A stretch of 64,000 nt of DNA from the NCBI GenBank assembly GCA_963718995.1, contig CAVRAP010000021.1, positions 1 through 64,000 of the forward strand. The letters run 5' to 3'. The position numbers were made by a program, and so were the translations under genes. Under the pieces are notes generated by a model that was given only the letters and a program-made list of their open reading frames with translations, was not told the origin of the DNA and did no database searches. Positions 1-7,508 of the stretch are shown here, one piece after another. This DNA is from UBA4744 sp963718995 (GTDB taxonomy: Bacteria; Actinomycetota; Acidimicrobiia; Spongiisociales; UBA4744). Numbering within the stretch: position 1 is the first letter of the stretch; every line of letters begins with the position of its first letter.

Positions 1-256
1 GCACGGCCCGGGCGTTGGTACCGGCTCCACCGGCCACTGCCGAGTTCTCGAAGGCGATGTTCGGGTATTGCTCGTTGAAGACAACGATCATGGCGTCCAG
101 GCCGGCGGCCTCACCGCCACCCGTCCACCATGAGAACACTTCAACAGTGCCCCCCGTTGTCGCATCCACGGTTGTTGTTGTTGCTGCGTCTTCGCTTGCG
201 CATGCAGCGCCTACCAGCATCAGGACTGCCAGTAGCGCCACGATTCTTTTCGTCAT
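1..256 (-). CDS. Sugar ABC transporter substrate-binding lipoprotein (N-terminal part)
   Basis: The gene runs off the left edge of the window; about 85 codons are visible. The start is an ATG preceded by AAGGAG at 5 nt spacing. The protein opens with a signal peptide ending in a lipobox (LVGAAC), then a short Thr-rich linker, then VEVFSWWTGGGEAAGLDAM, which is the typical first strand and loop of family 1 extracellular solute-binding proteins for sugars. Inferred role: a membrane-anchored binding protein delivering a sugar to an ABC permease. The permease genes would lie left of the window. The substrate cannot be told from this fragment. Confidence 0.75.
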   Translation of the reverse strand, partial: MTKRIVALLAVLMLVGAACASEDAATTTTVDATTGGTVEVFSWWTGGGEAAGLDAMIVVFNEQYPNIAFENSAVAGGAGTNARAV

Positions 257-485
257 TCCTACTCCTTGTAGAGAGTCTGGTTGCGGGAGCAAGCCGAGCC
301 AGCGAGCGAGAAAGCGCATGCTTTTTGCTGGTAGTGGGGCCCTCTGTCACGATCCCGGCCCGTCATGCCCGTCACGCTGCGGGAATGCAGCGTCCGACGG
401 CAGGCGAGGCAAGGGAAATGGTAGCCAATCGGCCTTCAAAGTCCGAACCCGGGAGACCTATGTGAGGAGTGGCGTGTGTCGGTTC
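257..485. other. Intergenic region upstream of the sugar-binding lipoprotein
   Basis: About 230 bp with no convincing gene on either strand. It should carry the promoter of the leftward lipoprotein gene and the end of the leftward dioxygenase gene. No clear hairpin plus T-run was seen. Confidence 0.4.
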
Positions 486-1287
486 TCAGCCGAATTGAAC
501 TGATCGTTTGGAGAGACCCATGAAGAACCCTTCGATGACCGTCTCGCCGGGCTCGCCCGATTCGAGACTGGCGCCCAGGGATACGAACAGAGGAGCGAAA
601 TGCTCGGTGCGGGGATGGGCGAGGGCGGCAGCCGGGGCTTTGTTCTTGAAGTCGACCAGACCGTCGACATCGCCTGCCGCCAATGACTGCTGCAACCAGT
701 CGTCGAATTCGGCCGACCAAGAAGGTGGGGGAGCGTGGAAGCCGGCCCGCGGGTCGATATCTCGAAGGTTGTGCGTGCTGAAGCCGCTGCCGATGATGAG
801 AACACCCTCATCGCGGAGCGGAGCGAGTCGTCGCCCGATGTCCAGCAGGGCACCGGGGTCGAGGGTCGGCATGCGATATCTGCAGGACCGGGATGTCGCC
901 ACCGGGATACATCTCCACCAGTGGCACATAGGCTCCGTGGTCGAGACCCCTGCTCGGATCCTGATTAATGGGGTGATCTTTGGAACGCAGCAGTTTATTG
1001 ACCGCCTGTGCCAGTTCGGGCGCGCCCGGAGCGGGGTATGCAACCTGGTAGTAACGCTGTTCGAACCCATAGAAGTCGTAGGTAAGCGGCACCGTGGTTG
1101 TGGCTCCGAGTGTCAGCGGGGCGGCCTCCCAGTGCGCCGACACGATGAGAATCGCCCGGGGCCTCTCCACGGAAGCCGACCAATCGGCCAACTCGCGGGT
1201 CCAAATCTGGTCGTCGGCGAGCGGTGGCGCCCCGTGGCTGAGGAACATCACAGGCATTCGGTTCAAGCGGTCGAAGGACGCGATCAT
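486..1287 (-). CDS. LigB/DODA-type extradiol dioxygenase family protein, frame-broken
   Basis: Class III extradiol ring-cleavage (4,5-DOPA dioxygenase-like) protein; these use Fe(II) or Zn bound by conserved histidines. Visible landmarks are FLSHGAPP near the N-terminus, VSAHWEAAP, LDHGAYVPLVEMYPG and GSGFSTHNLRDID near the middle. The start at 1287 is chosen because GGAGG lies 6 nt upstream. The reading frame changes near 870-875: after PVLQIS the family sequence continues as MPTLDPGALLDIG one frame over, consistent with one extra base in the read. If the base is removed the protein is about 266 residues, normal for the family. Substrate unknown. Confidence 0.8.
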
Positions 1288-1492
1288 GGGGAGCCTCCGG
1301 AATTGGGCATGCCGCTGCACAACAACACTCCTCGTCGTTCCTATTCCCTCGCTTGATCAGACTCCTTCGTTTCCCGTGACCCGACACCGTTGAAGGAGCC
1401 TGTGGTGCTCGATGTTGTGCAAAATCTGGGAGCGGGCATGATGATCTGGTTTCCCCGTACAAGAATGTCTGTTGATCCGTAGAAAGGCCACC

Positions 1493-2431
1493 ATGGCGCG
1501 AACCATTCTCATGTCCGGTGCCTCGGGCCGTATCGGCTCGGCACTTATAGCTCAACTGCAGGCGCGCGGGGATCGGGTCGTAACCCTGGTACGCAGGGAA
1601 CCGCGCTCGGGTGACGAGATCCGCTGGGATCCGGCCGCCGGAGAACTTCCGGAGGGTGCCGTCGACGATATGGATGTGGTCGTCAACTTCAGCGGGGCGG
1701 GGATCGGCGACAAGCGCTGGTTTGAAAAGCGAAAAAGGGAGATCCTCGACTCACGGGTCGACAGCACCGGCCTGCTCGCTGCCGCCATTGCCGCTTCTCC
1801 CCATCCACCCTCTGTTTTTCTGTCCGCGTCTGCTATTGGTATCTACGGGCAGGATCGTGGCAACGAGGTTCTCAACGAAACGGCCCGCCATGGAGATGAC
1901 TTCCTGGCGCAGGTGACCGTGCAATGGGAACGTGCCGCGGATCCGGCGGTTGCTGCGGGTACGCGGGTTGTGCTGTTCCGGACCGGACTGGTATTGACCC
2001 CGGCGGGCGGCCTCGGTGGGCTGCTCCTGTCGGGAGGCGGCGGATTACTCGGTCCGCTCGTCCCCCTCTTCAAGATGGGTCTGGGCGGAAGAATCGGGTC
2101 GGGCAAGCAGTGGATGAGCTGGATCTCGATCGACGATGAAGTGGCTGCCCTCATGCACCTCATGGATTCGTCGCTCTCGGGACCGGTGAACCTGGTTGCT
2201 CCCAACCCGGTTACCAATGCCGAATTCACCAAGACTCTGGCCAAGACGCTCCGACGACCGGCGCTGTTTGTCATCCCTCGCTTCGTGCTCGCCCTCCGGT
2301 TCGGTAGCGAGATGGCCGCCGGCACTGCGCTGGCGAACCAGCGAGTTCTGTCGGATCGGCTCGTCGCAGACGGATTCGAATTCTCCCACCCGGAATTGGA
2401 GCGGGGTCTGCGCCACGTTCTGGGTCGCTAA
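1493..2431 (+). CDS. TIGR01777-type NAD-dependent epimerase (YfcH/SDR39U1 family)
   Basis: Extended short-chain dehydrogenase of the TIGR01777 family, found widely but without a firmly established substrate. The Rossmann glycine motif GASGRIG lies at residues 7-13; the family core NFSGAGIGDKRW and FLSASAIGIYG follow, and the C-terminal part (FVIPRFVLALRFG, then EFSHPELERGL) matches the DUF1731 domain. At 312 residues it is close to family length. I choose ATG 1493 because the protein then begins directly at the Rossmann strand; seven upstream codons in frame look non-conserved. It stands alone on the plus strand beside a divergently oriented dioxygenase gene. Confidence 0.88.
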   Translation: MARTILMSGASGRIGSALIAQLQARGDRVVTLVRREPRSGDEIRWDPAAGELPEGAVDDMDVVVNFSGAGIGDKRWFEKRKREILDSRVDSTGLLAAAIAASPHPPSVFLSASAIGIYGQDRGNEVLNETARHGDDFLAQVTVQWERAADPAVAAGTRVVLFRTGLVLTPAGGLGGLLLSGGGGLLGPLVPLFKMGLGGRIGSGKQWMSWISIDDEVAALMHLMDSSLSGPVNLVAPNPVTNAEFTKTLAKTLRRPALFVIPRFVLALRFGSEMAAGTALANQRVLSDRLVADGFEFSHPELERGLRHVLGR

Positions 2432-2510
2432 TCGGCTCGTGGCCCGACGGTCCCAACCTGACCGTCGCGCCTGGTGGCGGGAGTGTCCCGGGATTCCGGA
2501 GTAGCCTGAA

Positions 2511-2750
2511 ATGAGTTCACGGGGGACCCTTTTGCCGAACGCTCCGGACTTCGAACCCAAGCCAGCCCGGGCCCATCAAGGCCGGGACCGGTTCTTTGGA
2601 GCCGTCTTTGTCGGTCTGATCGCTGTGGGTCTCGTTTCGCTGTACTACTCCCTGAACCTGATCACGCTCGTCATTTTCGTTGGCCTGGTCGTCTTGATTG
2701 TGGCTATCGGTTGGTTGGCCGGATCGATTGGAGCAGGCACGGACCGGTGA
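2511..2750 (+). CDS. Small two-helix membrane protein, unknown
   Basis: A 79-residue protein with a charged N-terminal segment (about 28 residues) and two hydrophobic segments (about 29-47 and 50-70). A GGAG sequence lies 9 nt before the ATG. It follows the epimerase gene by 80 bp in the same direction. No family recognised; the hydrophobic pattern and GC-rich third positions favour a real gene. Confidence 0.55.
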   Translation: MSSRGTLLPNAPDFEPKPARAHQGRDRFFGAVFVGLIAVGLVSLYYSLNLITLVIFVGLVVLIVAIGWLAGSIGAGTDR

Positions 2751-2809
2751 GGTTTGCGTTGTTTGGCTCGATTGACCCCGTCTCTGCCAGAGTCGAAAGC
2801 CGGAATTGC

Positions 2810-3751
2810 CTAGTAGTTGAATTGGCTTCGGTACCAATCGACTGTTGTCTTGAGGGCGGGGCGGAGCGGAGTCGCTTGAAAACCGAACTTCGCTTCCAGT
2901 GCCCGGCCGTCTGAGATGAATGGTTCTTCGAACTCATAGAGCATTTCCATCATCTCTCGAACGTCGGTGTCGAACCTGCTCAGTATTCGCAGGATCAGTT
3001 TGGGGGTCGGTCTTGCTCTCGCCGCGATCCCCGCAACCTCACCGATCATCGTGATGATCTCGGTAGTTGTGGTCGTTTCATCACTGGGTACGTGCCAGGC
3101 CCGCCCCCAGGCCGATGGCTCACGGCCGGCCAGAACCATCGCCTTCGCTATGTCGCCCACGTATGTGTAGGTGTGGGGCAGATCGGGATCTCCGAGCACT
3201 TGGGCCGACTTGCCGTTGAGCATGCGAGCGAAGACCCGATCGCCGAGGGCTGATTGCAGGACCCGGGGGCCAAAGAAGTCGGACGCCCGCACACTGACGG
3301 CTCGGACTTCTCCACGATCGTGGGCCGCGGCCAATTCGCGGGTCATGGTCGCTCGCACCTCGCCCTTCCTGGTGGTGGGGGCCATGGGCGTGTCTTCGGC
3401 CATCGCCGCTCCGGTAGTAGGGCCAAACATGTATAGGTTTTCCATAGAGACGAGAACCGCCCCGCTGGCTCTGGCTGCAGTGAGCACCGAGTTCTGCAAG
3501 CCGGGGAACAGCTTCGGCCATTGGTGGTACGGAGGGTTGAGAGCCTGATAGACCACTGCAGCCCCTCGGGCCGAATGTGTGGCAAATCCGCGATCTGCCG
3601 CGTCGCCGCTGACCAATGCAACGCCGGCGGGGAGGTCTGCATGTCCCGAGCGGTTCACCATGCGGACTTCACGACCCGTGCCGACCAGTTCCTCCATGGT
3701 GGCCAACCCGACGGGACCGGTTCCGAAGATCACGTGGAGTTCTTTGTCCAT
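2810..3751 (-). CDS. NAD-dependent epimerase/dehydratase family protein
   Basis: A 313-residue extended SDR protein. The N-terminal strand HVIFGTGPVG is a variant of the GxxGxxG nucleotide-binding loop. VSMENLYMFGP carries the YxxxK-region equivalent in altered form, SVRASDFFGPR and TYTYVGDIAKAM are typical of the epimerase superfamily, and VDWYRSQ closes the fold. Many actinobacterial relatives are annotated only as NAD-dependent epimerases. Its gene ends 60 bp from the small membrane protein gene (convergent). GAGAGG upstream of ATG 3751 supports the start. Substrate unknown. Confidence 0.82.
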   Translation of the reverse strand: MDKELHVIFGTGPVGLATMEELVGTGREVRMVNRSGHADLPAGVALVSGDAADRGFATHSARGAAVVYQALNPPYHQWPKLFPGLQNSVLTAARASGAVLVSMENLYMFGPTTGAAMAEDTPMAPTTRKGEVRATMTRELAAAHDRGEVRAVSVRASDFFGPRVLQSALGDRVFARMLNGKSAQVLGDPDLPHTYTYVGDIAKAMVLAGREPSAWGRAWHVPSDETTTTTEIITMIGEVAGIAARARPTPKLILRILSRFDTDVREMMEMLYEFEEPFISDGRALEAKFGFQATPLRPALKTTVDWYRSQFNY

Positions 3752-3838
3752 CTGCCGACCTCTCGAGTGCTCGCCCGAAGTTAGATCGGCCGGCCGGTTG
3801 TGTCCACAGTGATGCCGGACCCGTTGGCCGGAACTGAT

Positions 3839-6451
3839 TCAGACTATGCGGAGATGTCCGGGCGGCGGAAGCCGGTCAAACGCCGGGAACACGATGCCGC
3901 CATCGTTCTCCACCTTGAGGAGAGCCCCGATGGCTCGGGCGCTCAGTGGTTCTGCGAAGAGGAACCCCTGACCGTGTGGGCAGCCCAGGTCTTTGATCTG
4001 GTCGAATTGCTCGATCGACTCGATGCCCTCAACAATGGTTTCGAGCCCGAGCGCTTCGCCGAGTTGGACGACGGTCTTGACCAGTTGGGGAACCTCGTGA
4101 GCGAACCCGAGGCGTGCGGTGAACGACTTGTCAACCTTGACGATATCGACCGGCAACCGGTCGAGATAGCTGAGTGATGAGTAGCCCGTCCCGAAGTCGT
4201 CGATCGCAAGGAGCACTCCGAGTTCCTTCAACTCCTTGAGCTTCCGGATCGACGTTTGCATCATGACGGTCTCGGTGATCTCGAGGATGAGCCGGTTGGC
4301 CGACAGACCCTCTTCGAGCAATGTTCTCCTCACCTCGTCGACGAGCCCATCATCCGTCAACTGGGCCGGTGATAGATTCACCGCAACCCGGACCGTTGAC
4401 TCGCTGTCGGGTTTGATCGTTTCCCATTGCCGGGCCTGGTGGCAGGCTTCGCGCAGCACCCAGCGGCCGATCGGGCCGATGAGGCCCGATTCCTCTGCGA
4501 AAGGTATGAACTGGGAAGGAGGGATATCGCCGCGCTCCGGATGGTTCCAACGGACCAGCGACTCAACCGCCACGATCTGACCGGACCGCATATCGACAAT
4601 CGGTTGGTAGTTGAGCGTCAGTTCTTCCTGGGCGATGGCCTCCTTGAGGTCATGGCGCAGCTCCAACCGTTTGCGGACCTCGAGGTGCATCGAGGGCTCA
4701 AAAACCTGCCAGCCGCCCTTGCCGTTTCGCTTGGCCGCGTACATGGCGGCATCTGCGTTGCGGAGGAGTTGGTCCGGGTCTTCGCCCTGGTCTGCGAAGG
4801 CGATACCGATGCTGGCTCTGGTCCCGACCTTCTTGTTCTCAACGGAGAAGACGGCGTTGAGTTTGTCGGTGATACGATCGGCGACGGCTAGAGCTTCTGA
4901 TGTGTCGGTGATATCTTCGACCAACACTGCGAATTCGTCCCCGCCCAATCGGGCAACGGTATCGCCCGGGCGGCAAGCACCCTGCAGACGTCCGGCCACG
5001 GCAATGAGCATTTGATCTCCGGCAGCGTGACCCAGGCTGTCGTTCACAACCTTGAAGTCGTCGAGATCGAGGAACAGGACGGCAACAAACCGGAGCCGGT
5101 CCTGGCATCGCTGCAGCGCCAGCTCGACTTTCTCCCTGAAAAGGGTGCGGTTGGCCAGCAGCGTGAGGGAATCGTGGAGGGCCTGGTAGCGAAGCTCTTC
5201 TTTGAGCTCTGTCAGCGCAGCCAGTGAATCTGCCAGACGACCATTCTGCAGCGAAACACTGACCTGCCCGGCCAGCGTCATCAGAATGGCCAGATCCTCT
5301 TCCGTCAAAGCGCTGACGTTCCCGAGCTTGTTGGCAACTACGAATACGCCAAGGATGTCGTCCTTGCCGGTCAACGGGGCGGCGATGTAATCGGTGATGA
5401 CCGGTCCGTGCTCGCGAGTCAAGTTGGCTCCATCGGCGAGGAGAACTCCTGCCCGGGTCGGTACCACCTCTTTCCAGATCGGGTGTTCGAGGGAGAGATC
5501 GATCGGGACCATAACTTCGAGGCGGTCGCCCGGTCCGACGGCTGTCCGGAACGAGTTCCCGCTTGGCCCGGTTGGGAACACGAGTATCTCCGCGAATTCG
5601 GCCTCAAACATGTCACAGGCGTGGCGGGCGGCGGAGACCAGCGCTGATTCGATTTGGGGGGATTGATGAAGGGCGCGGCTCGCGTCGTAGAGGGCCTTGA
5701 GCCGGGAGCGTTCGTGACGCTGGGTCACATAGGAACGGTACCCCATGAACATCACGACCGGCGGGACAAATGCCACGATGGCTGCAGACGGAGCCCGGAT
5801 CAAGAGCGTCACTGCGATGATCGCCAGAACGGTATTGAGAGTGGCGGCCACTGCACTAATGCCGAAGACTTCGAGGATGTCGCGGTTGTTCAGATTGCCA
5901 CCGGTCATCCTGATGGCCATGTTGATGAGGATGTCGGCAATCGTGAGCGCCGTGATCGTGGCGGCCAGCGCTCCAACCCAGCCGGCCGGGCCGAGTGGAT
6001 CGGCTACCGCAACGATCGTCCGGAAGGCAGCCAGCGCGAGAGTGGTTTGCAGGGCGAACTGGGCCAGGTTGAAGGCAAACTTGATCAACGGCTGACGGCG
6101 GCTGAAGCCAAGGACGACGGCATTGGCAACCAGTTGACCGATGATCAGTTCGACCGGTGCAACCAGGAAGAAGCCGATCACCAAAGGGATCTCACTCATC
6201 GAGAAAGAGTGTGCATCCCGGCGGAACCGGAGGTGCACGACCGTGAGTTCTGAGAAGAAGAACGCGATGCCGATGTGAAACCAGCGAAGTTGCAGGTTCG
6301 GGTAGATGACGGGCAGGTCGCGGGCAGCGTAGGTCAACACGGCGGCAGCTAATGCGACGATGCCGGTCAGAAGCCACACAGTCGCGTTGCGAGAATCCGC
6401 CATCCGACGGCGGCGGGAAACATGACGGGTTGGGGCTATTCCCCGTGCCAT
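3839..6451 (-). CDS. Membrane GGDEF-EAL cyclic-di-GMP enzyme with GAF domain
   Basis: An 870-residue bifunctional-type signalling protein. Residues about 25-240 form six or seven membrane helices; about 255-405 resemble a GAF domain; about 425-590 are a diguanylate cyclase domain with an intact GGDEF (503-507) and an allosteric RxxD site (RPGD, 494-497) five residues before it; about 600-860 are an EAL phosphodiesterase domain. The signature reads ESL (630-632) instead of EAL but keeps the metal-binding Glu, and EITET, DDFGTGYSSL, KVDKSF and EGIE are all present. Both activities therefore look possible. ATG 6451 has AAGGA upstream; ATG 6403 is an alternative. It is monocistronic, with c-di-GMP-related HD proteins 21 kb away. 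Confidence 0.93.
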   Translation of the reverse strand: MARGIAPTRHVSRRRRMADSRNATVWLLTGIVALAAAVLTYAARDLPVIYPNLQLRWFHIGIAFFFSELTVVHLRFRRDAHSFSMSEIPLVIGFFLVAPVELIIGQLVANAVVLGFSRRQPLIKFAFNLAQFALQTTLALAAFRTIVAVADPLGPAGWVGALAATITALTIADILINMAIRMTGGNLNNRDILEVFGISAVAATLNTVLAIIAVTLLIRAPSAAIVAFVPPVVMFMGYRSYVTQRHERSRLKALYDASRALHQSPQIESALVSAARHACDMFEAEFAEILVFPTGPSGNSFRTAVGPGDRLEVMVPIDLSLEHPIWKEVVPTRAGVLLADGANLTREHGPVITDYIAAPLTGKDDILGVFVVANKLGNVSALTEEDLAILMTLAGQVSVSLQNGRLADSLAALTELKEELRYQALHDSLTLLANRTLFREKVELALQRCQDRLRFVAVLFLDLDDFKVVNDSLGHAAGDQMLIAVAGRLQGACRPGDTVARLGGDEFAVLVEDITDTSEALAVADRITDKLNAVFSVENKKVGTRASIGIAFADQGEDPDQLLRNADAAMYAAKRNGKGGWQVFEPSMHLEVRKRLELRHDLKEAIAQEELTLNYQPIVDMRSGQIVAVESLVRWNHPERGDIPPSQFIPFAEESGLIGPIGRWVLREACHQARQWETIKPDSESTVRVAVNLSPAQLTDDGLVDEVRRTLLEEGLSANRLILEITETVMMQTSIRKLKELKELGVLLAIDDFGTGYSSLSYLDRLPVDIVKVDKSFTARLGFAHEVPQLVKTVVQLGEALGLETIVEGIESIEQFDQIKDLGCPHGQGFLFAEPLSARAIGALLKVENDGGIVFPAFDRLPPPGHLRIV

Positions 6452-6665
6452 CGATCACCATTCCTTCGTTTACGTCCACTCCTTAATCGGCAGATATGGG
6501 CGCAAAATCCAGTTCCTTCTTTCCACGCCCCTCGGTGACTAGTCAGCCGTCTGCGTACTCCTGACGGTGATCTGGCCCAAACCGCTCCGAGCCGTCTTCG
6601 ACCCCGCCCGGTCGGACGTGCGACAAAGGAACGGGCGGCGACTACGTCCCGTCACCTCGGCGCCC

Positions 6666-6671
6666 TAGCAT
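6666..6671 (+). promoter_or_regulatory. -10 box TAGCAT, leaderless promoter of the TauE/SafE gene
   Basis: TANNNT hexamer 8 nt before ATG 6680, with no Shine-Dalgarno in between. This spacing places transcription start at or next to the start codon. Confidence 0.6.
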
Positions 6672-6679
6672 CCAACGCC

Positions 6680-7417
6680 ATGACGCTGGGTACCGTGCTG
6701 CTGCTTCTGGTCGGAGGGACCGCCGCTGGTTTCGTGAATACCGTGGCCGGAGGCGGATCTGTTGTGACCCTCCCGATCCTGGTCGAGGTCGTAGGTGCGA
6801 GCGTTGCCAACGGCACCAATCGAATTGCGATACTCATGCAGAATCTGGTGGGAGTTGCCGGGTTCCAGCGCGGCAAGGCGATTCCTTGGCCGGAAGTCTG
6901 GCCGCTCGTTCCTCCGGTCGTTCTGGGAGCCGTCGGCGGAGCGTACGTGGCTACCACTATCTCCACAGAGGCGATGCAGCGCGTATTCGCCTTCGTGGTC
7001 GTGCTCGTCGCTGGTTCGGTTCTGGTCAAACCATCGAGGTGGTTGGGTGGCCATGAACCCCGGTTGCGCGGGCCTGTGCGCTGGTTGGCCTTCCTCGGAG
7101 TCGGCTTTTACGGCGGATTCGTGCAAGCGGGGGTCGGATTCTTGATGCTGGCCGGGCTGGTGCTGGGAGGCGGTTTCGGGCTGGTCAAGGGCAATGCCGC
7201 CAAGGTCACGCTCATCCTTCTCTACACGCCCCTGGTGCTCATACTGTTTGCGTCCGCCGATCAGGTTGACCTGGGGGTTGGCCTCGTCCTGGGAAGCGGC
7301 AATATGGCCGGTGCCTGGATTGCGTCCAATCTGGCCGTCAAGAAGGGCGCCGGGTGGATCCGTTGGGTTCTGATTGTTGCCGCTATTGCCGCGGCCCTCC
7401 GGATGCTGCTGACGTGA
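6680..7417 (+). CDS. TauE/SafE (TSUP) family membrane permease
   Basis: A 245-residue integral membrane protein with the inverted-repeat signature of the TSUP family: VGGTAAGFVNTVAGGGSVVT near the N-terminus and GGFVQAGVGFLML at the start of the second half. About seven to eight hydrophobic helices are visible. Family members export sulfite, sulfonates or other organosulfur anions, but the substrate here cannot be inferred. The gene appears leaderless and stands between the GGDEF-EAL gene (divergent) and the CtpE-like ATPase gene. Confidence 0.88.
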   Translation: MTLGTVLLLLVGGTAAGFVNTVAGGGSVVTLPILVEVVGASVANGTNRIAILMQNLVGVAGFQRGKAIPWPEVWPLVPPVVLGAVGGAYVATTISTEAMQRVFAFVVVLVAGSVLVKPSRWLGGHEPRLRGPVRWLAFLGVGFYGGFVQAGVGFLMLAGLVLGGGFGLVKGNAAKVTLILLYTPLVLILFASADQVDLGVGLVLGSGNMAGAWIASNLAVKKGAGWIRWVLIVAAIAAALRMLLT

Positions 7418-7508
7418 TGCAGCGTGCCCGCTCGAACTCAGTCGTGTCCTGTGCCGGGTGGCGCTTCCTCGTACTATCTATCCATGACGGCGCGGCCATG
7501 AGGACTCC

